A program made the translations under genes and the position numbers. A stretch of 8,682 nucleotides of DNA. Source: an uncultured Prevotella sp. GTDB taxonomy: Bacteria; Bacteroidota; Bacteroidia; Bacteroidales; Bacteroidaceae. The notes beneath the pieces are model-generated. The model saw only the letters and a program-made list of their open reading frames with translations, searched no databases and had not been told where the DNA came from. Numbering within the stretch: position 1 is the stretch's first letter; every line of letters starts with the position of its first letter. Below, piece by piece: positions 5,396-8,682 of the stretch. Location of the stretch: positions 1 to 8,682 of the forward strand of contig CAJPPF010000093.1 in the NCBI GenBank assembly GCA_905372445.1, given 5' to 3'.

Positions 5396-6736
5396 TTAAT
5401 AGGCAGCAACACCACCGTTCCCGCGTGTATGACCGGAATTAAGAAGTCCATCATAGTGGCGCATCATCAAATGCGACTCAATCTGCTGGAGCGTATCAAT
5501 CACGACACCGACAAGAATCAGCAATGACGTACCACCGAAGAACTGACCAAAAGCATCCTGAACATTCAGGAGACCAGCCAATGCCGGCATGACGGCGATA
5601 AAAGCGATGAACAAAGAACCGGGCCCCGTGATACGGGTCATAACAGTATCGATGTAATCAGCGGTGTCCTTTCCAGGCTTGACACCAGGAATAAAACCGT
5701 TGTTCCGCTTCATATCCTCAGCCATCTGAGTCGGATTAAGTGTAATAGCCGTGTAGAAATAAGTAAATACTACAATAAGAAGCACATAGACACAGTTATA
5801 CGCCAGACTCTTTGTATTCATAAGAGACTGGAGAACAGAGCTGGTATTATCAGTTGAATACTGAACGATGGCCAACGGAATGAACATCAATGCCTGAGCA
5901 AAGATAATCGGCATCACATTAGCTGCAAACAGCTTCAAAGGAATATACTGACGTGCTCCGCCATACTGCTTGTTTCCAACCACACGCTTTGCATACTGGA
6001 CGGGGACTTTGCGAGTACCTTGTACGAGAAGGATAGATGCACATACGACAGCATAAAGGATGATGATCTCAACGATAAACATGACGAGACCGCCACTCGT
6101 AATGGCCGTAAAACGGCTGCTTACTTCCTGAATGAAAGCCTGTGGCAGACGCGCAATGATACCGATCATAATGATCAGGGAGATACCATTGCCGACACCC
6201 TTGTCCGTTATGCGCTCACCAAGCCAGAGAATGAACATCGATCCTGCCGCCAGAATAATGGTTGCAGGAATCATGAAAGTAGTCCAGCTGACACCTGTTG
6301 CCAGTGCGCCGGCTGCCTGCATCTTCAAGTTCATCAGGTAAGACGGTGCCTGAAACAGTAGGATCACTACTGTCAGGACACGCGTATACCAATTGATTTT
6401 CTTATGGCCGCTCTCGCCTTCACGCTGCATCTTCTGGAAATAAGGAACAGCGACAGCAAGAAGCTGCATAACGATAGAAGCTGAGATGTATGGCATGATT
6501 CCTAATGCGAAGATGGACGCATGGGAAAATGCACCACCGGAGAACATGTCCAGAAGCGACATTAGGCCGCCTGCGGTCTGTGACTGCAATTTTTCCAAAA
6601 GGGCCGGGTTGATGCCGGGAAGCACAACAAACGACCCAAAACGGTAAATAGCCGTGAACAGAATGGTGATGAGGAGTCGCTGGCGCAAGTCCTCAACCTT
6701 CCAACAGTTCTTCAGTGTCTCAATAAACTTTTTCAT
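5396..6736 (-). CDS. secY: Protein translocase subunit SecY
   Basis: SecY is the inner-membrane channel of the Sec translocon, working with SecE, SecG and SecA. The 446-residue protein shows ten hydrophobic segments at about 20-40, 74-100, 118-138, 152-173, 182-202, 216-238, 268-291, 311-332, 372-391 and 400-418. The plug region is around 56-72 (MSLLDMFSGGAF). Conserved cytoplasmic loops are ERITDKGVGNGISLII (174-189), QGTRKVPVQYAKR (239-251, SecA- and ribosome-contacting) and LNPTQMAEDMKRNNGFIPG (333-351). The length and C-terminus are normal. It starts 4 bases after the rplO stop, suggesting translational coupling, and there is no adk gene between secY and map. Confidence 0.98.
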   Translation of the reverse strand: MKKFIETLKNCWKVEDLRQRLLITILFTAIYRFGSFVVLPGINPALLEKLQSQTAGGLMSLLDMFSGGAFSHASIFALGIMPYISASIVMQLLAVAVPYFQKMQREGESGHKKINWYTRVLTVVILLFQAPSYLMNLKMQAAGALATGVSWTTFMIPATIILAAGSMFILWLGERITDKGVGNGISLIIMIGIIARLPQAFIQEVSSRFTAITSGGLVMFIVEIIILYAVVCASILLVQGTRKVPVQYAKRVVGNKQYGGARQYIPLKLFAANVMPIIFAQALMFIPLAIVQYSTDNTSSVLQSLMNTKSLAYNCVYVLLIVVFTYFYTAITLNPTQMAEDMKRNNGFIPGVKPGKDTADYIDTVMTRITGPGSLFIAFIAVMPALAGLLNVQDAFGQFFGGTSLLILVGVVIDTLQQIESHLMMRHYDGLLNSGHTRGNGGVAAY

Positions 6737-6740
6737 TAAC

Positions 6741-7187
6741 TTAGATTATAGTTGTGTTACCACCTACTGCCTTAATAGCTTCTTCGGCAGACTTAGAGAA
6801 AGCATTGGCTGAAACTTCCAGCTTCGCTTTCAGTTCACCGTTACCGAGAACCTTTACAAGTTTCTTACCGCTGGTAAGACCCGCAGCCTTCAACTCCTCG
6901 ATTCCGATTTTGGTGAGGTTATTCTTCTCGGCAAGTGCCTGAAGAGTCGAGAGATTTACTGCGAAATACTCCTTGTGGTTGATGTTCTTGAAGCCTGCCT
7001 TCGGAACACGACGCTGGAGAGGCATCTGACCACCTTCGAAGCCAATCTTTCTCTTGTAACCAGAGCGTGACTTTGCACCCTTATGACCACGGGTAGAAGT
7101 ACCACCGAGTCCGGAACCCGGACCACGACCGATACGACGACGTGAATGTGTAGAGCCAGCAGCTGGTTTCAAATTATTTAATTTCAT
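6741..7187 (-). CDS. rplO: 50S ribosomal protein uL15
   Basis: uL15 binds 23S rRNA with a long basic N-terminal extension that reaches into the 50S core. The 148-residue protein starts MKLNNLKPAAGSTHSRRR. It has the Gly/Arg-rich signature IGRGPGSGLGGTSTRGHKG (19-37) and KIGFEGGQMPLQRRVPKAGF (47-66), then a compact C-terminal domain ending GGNTTII. It follows rpmD (28-base gap) and is nearly contiguous with secY. The leader CAGGAAACAGTAATT has only a weak purine run. Confidence 0.99.
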   Translation of the reverse strand: MKLNNLKPAAGSTHSRRRIGRGPGSGLGGTSTRGHKGAKSRSGYKRKIGFEGGQMPLQRRVPKAGFKNINHKEYFAVNLSTLQALAEKNNLTKIGIEELKAAGLTSGKKLVKVLGNGELKAKLEVSANAFSKSAEEAIKAVGGNTTII

Positions 7188-7215
7188 AATTACTGTTTCC
7201 TGTTAAAAAGATTAA

Positions 7216-7392
7216 TTAATCAATTACTGATACCAGATGATGTACCTTACGGATCATTCCGCGGCAGCTTGGAGTATCCTCTACTTCAACAACCTGAGAA
7301 ATCTTATGAAGCCCCAGTGCAAGCAAAGTGCTCTTCTGGTCTTTGGGAGCACCGATACGGCTCTTAATCTGCTTAATCTTAATTTTTGCCAT
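7216..7392 (-). CDS. rpmD: 50S ribosomal protein uL30
   Basis: This 58-residue protein is read from the ATG complement at 7390-7392 to the TAA at 7216-7218. It starts MAKIKIKQIKSRIGAPKDQK and has the typical uL30 core (LALGLHKISQVVEVEDTPSC at 25-44; RGMIRKVHHLVSV at 44-56). uL30 is a small 50S protein present in most but not all bacteria. It sits between rpsE (19-base gap) and rplO (28-base gap), its expected place. The leader contains GGAG about 10 bases before the ATG, a possible partial Shine-Dalgarno. Confidence 0.97.
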   Translation of the reverse strand: MAKIKIKQIKSRIGAPKDQKSTLLALGLHKISQVVEVEDTPSCRGMIRKVHHLVSVID

Positions 7393-7411
7393 AATTTAAT
7401 TTCTCCGAAAT

Positions 7412-7924
7412 TTAACCGTTAAATACCTTGTCCATACTGATACCACGCTCACCAGCCACTGTATACGCATCACGCATGGAAGAGAGTGCAGCGATGGTTG
7501 CCTTCACGAGGTTATGGGGGTTGGAAGAACCCTTCGACTTAGCAATTACGTCAGAGACACCTGCGCTCTCGAGAACGGCACGCATAGCACCACCGGCCTT
7601 CAGACCGGTACCGGCAGCAGCCGGCTTGAGGAGAACATGAGCGCCGCTGAAGCGAGCCTCTGCCTCATGGGGCACAGTACCTTTCAACACCGGGACCTTG
7701 ACGAGGTTCTTCTTTGCAGCGTCAGTACCTTTCTGGATAGCAGCGGTAACTTCACCAGCCTTGCCAAGTCCCCAGCCAATAACGCCCTTACCGTCACCTA
7801 CAACGACGATAGCTGCGAATGTGAAAGTACGACCACCCTTTGTAACCTTGGTTACACGGTTGATAGCAACCAGACGGTCTTTCAGTTCTACATCACTATT
7901 TACTTTTACTCTATTCATTGCCAT
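7412..7924 (-). CDS. rpsE: 30S ribosomal protein uS5
   Basis: uS5 lines the mRNA entry channel of the 30S subunit and helps control decoding accuracy and mRNA unwinding. The 170-residue protein has the N-terminal double-stranded RNA-binding domain (about 15-80; GGRTFTFAAIVVVGDGKGV at 30-48, GWGLGKAGEV at 50-59). The C-terminal domain follows (GTVPHEAEARFSGAHVLLKP at 82-101, AAAGTGLKAGGAMRAVLE at 102-119, KSKGSSNPHNLVKAT at 129-143). A second ATG lies two codons in (7918); the first was chosen because it preserves the spacing to rplR (6 bases), but both are possible. No Shine-Dalgarno is visible. Confidence 0.98.
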   Translation of the reverse strand: MAMNRVKVNSDVELKDRLVAINRVTKVTKGGRTFTFAAIVVVGDGKGVIGWGLGKAGEVTAAIQKGTDAAKKNLVKVPVLKGTVPHEAEARFSGAHVLLKPAAAGTGLKAGGAMRAVLESAGVSDVIAKSKGSSNPHNLVKATIAALSSMRDAYTVAGERGISMDKVFNG

Positions 7925-7930
7925 AATCGT

Positions 7931-8275
7931 TTAGAATTTAAGTCCTCCCTCACGAGCAGCGTCGGCCAGAGCCTGTACGCGGCCATGATAGAGATAACCG
8001 TTACGGTCGAAAACAACCTGCTCAACACCAGCAGCCTTAGCATGCTCTGCAACGAGTGCACCGACCTTCTTGGCCTGATCAATCTTGGCCATCTTCTCAA
8101 GGCCGAGAGAAGAAGCAGAAGCAAGGGTCGTACCGGTCAGATCGTTAATAACCTGTGCATAAATCTGCTTGTTACTGCGGAAGACGCTCAGACGCGGACG
8201 CTCGGCAGTACCGTTCACACTCTTACGAATGCGGAACTTTATCTTAATTCTTCTTTGTTCTTTCTTTGTTGTCAT
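7931..8275 (-). CDS. rplR: 50S ribosomal protein uL18
   Basis: uL18 binds 5S rRNA with uL5 and forms part of the central protuberance. The 114-residue length is usual. Conserved blocks are the basic N-terminus (KKEQRRIKIKFRIRKSVNGT, 4-23), RPRLSVFRSNKQIYAQVIND (27-46), AKKVGALVAEHAKAAGV (68-84) and the end VVFDRNGYLYHGRVQALADA followed by AREGGLKF. It follows rplF (21-base gap) and precedes rpsE (6-base gap), as in spc operons generally. No Shine-Dalgarno is visible in the A/T-rich leader. Confidence 0.98.
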   Translation of the reverse strand: MTTKKEQRRIKIKFRIRKSVNGTAERPRLSVFRSNKQIYAQVINDLTGTTLASASSLGLEKMAKIDQAKKVGALVAEHAKAAGVEQVVFDRNGYLYHGRVQALADAAREGGLKF

Positions 8276-8296
8276 AATCGTAATGATGTATTAAAG

Positions 8297-8682
8297 TTAC
8301 TTAGCTGCAGCCGTCTTACCAGACTTTCTGCGAATAACCTCACCCTGGAACAGGATACCCTTACCCTTGTAAGGCTCAGGCTTACGGAAAGAACGGATCT
8401 TTGCACAGATGAGACCGAGGAGCTGCTTGTCAGCTGATTCGAGAGTGATAATCGGGTTCTGGTTACGCTCGCTCTTCGTCTCCACCTTCACCTCGGAAGG
8501 CAGCTGGAGGAAAATCGGATGCGTATAGCCGAGTGAGAACTCCACCAGATTGCCCTGGTTTGAGACACGGTAACCGACACCGACAAGCTCCATTGTCTTC
8601 TTGTACCCCTCGCTGACGCCAACGACCATGTTGTTGACGAGTGAACGGTAGAGACCGTGGAAAGCCTGCTTCTGCTTGTAGT
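8297..8682 (-). CDS. rplF: 50S ribosomal protein uL6, N-terminus outside window
   Basis: uL6 lies near the factor-binding site of the 50S subunit. The frame is open to the right edge; the ATG at 8629 is internal, since the upstream codons read YKQKQAFHGLYRSLVNN, a conserved uL6 segment. In all 127 residues are visible and about 55-60 are missing. The second RNA-binding fold is complete, with MELVGVGYRVSNQGNLVEFS, then GYTHPIFLQLP and the signature RKPEPYKGKGILF near the end. It is the most upstream gene of the visible spc segment. Confidence 0.97.
   Translation of the reverse strand, partial: YKQKQAFHGLYRSLVNNMVVGVSEGYKKTMELVGVGYRVSNQGNLVEFSLGYTHPIFLQLPSEVKVETKSERNQNPIITLESADKQLLGLICAKIRSFRKPEPYKGKGILFQGEVIRRKSGKTAAAK

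Noticed and set aside
5051..5527. A 158-codon plus-strand frame across the map-secY junction
   Set aside because: It is antisense to two genes with full catalytic or membrane signatures and has no recognisable motif.
7514..8437. A 307-codon open frame on the plus strand, antisense to rpsE, rplR and rplF
   Set aside because: It spans three well-conserved ribosomal genes and two intergenic gaps on the opposite strand, has no recognisable domain, and its composition is that expected of an antisense shadow.

Overview
The window comes from a Bacteroidota genome, most probably of the order Bacteroidales (Prevotella/Bacteroides-like). The evidence is the ribosomal protein and RpoA sequences, the gene order, a bL36 that has lost most of its zinc ligands, a long charged tail on bL17, a TAnnTTTG-type promoter box, and A/T-rich start regions that almost all lack a Shine-Dalgarno sequence. 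The genus is an inference from remembered sequences.

Bases 1115-8682 (minus strand) hold the distal spc operon and the alpha operon as one compact block. In transcription order the genes are rplF (5' end outside the window), rplR, rpsE, rpmD, rplO, secY, map, infA, rpmJ, rpsM, rpsK, rpsD, rpoA and rplQ. Two short genes, rpmJ (4222-4338) and rpmD (7216-7392), were read directly from the sequence. Most gaps are 4-50 bases. The largest, 97 bases, lies before rpsM and holds a candidate internal promoter. The block makes large- and small-subunit ribosomal proteins, the Sec channel, the enzyme that removes initiator methionine, initiation factor IF-1 and the RNA polymerase alpha subunit. It is therefore a growth-coupled expression unit. 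A strong AAGGAGG Shine-Dalgarno stands before rpsK alone, and a tandem 8-bp repeat fills much of the rpoA-rplQ gap.

Bases 1-1011 (plus strand) are the 3' part of an A+T-rich gene that runs in from beyond the left edge and converges on rplQ. It encodes a divergent adenosine deaminase with its visible catalytic motifs intact (HAGED, GDRIGH, GTDD) and a large insertion between the second and third. It most resembles RdrB, the deaminase of the RADAR anti-phage system. Its expected partner RdrA would lie upstream, outside the window. The two convergent units share a hairpin terminator at 1056-1090.

The deaminase is the main accessory element. The rest is an ordinary housekeeping locus with a few unusual regulatory details. 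No tRNA, rRNA, CRISPR array or insertion sequence was seen, and there is no gene-free stretch longer than about 105 bases.
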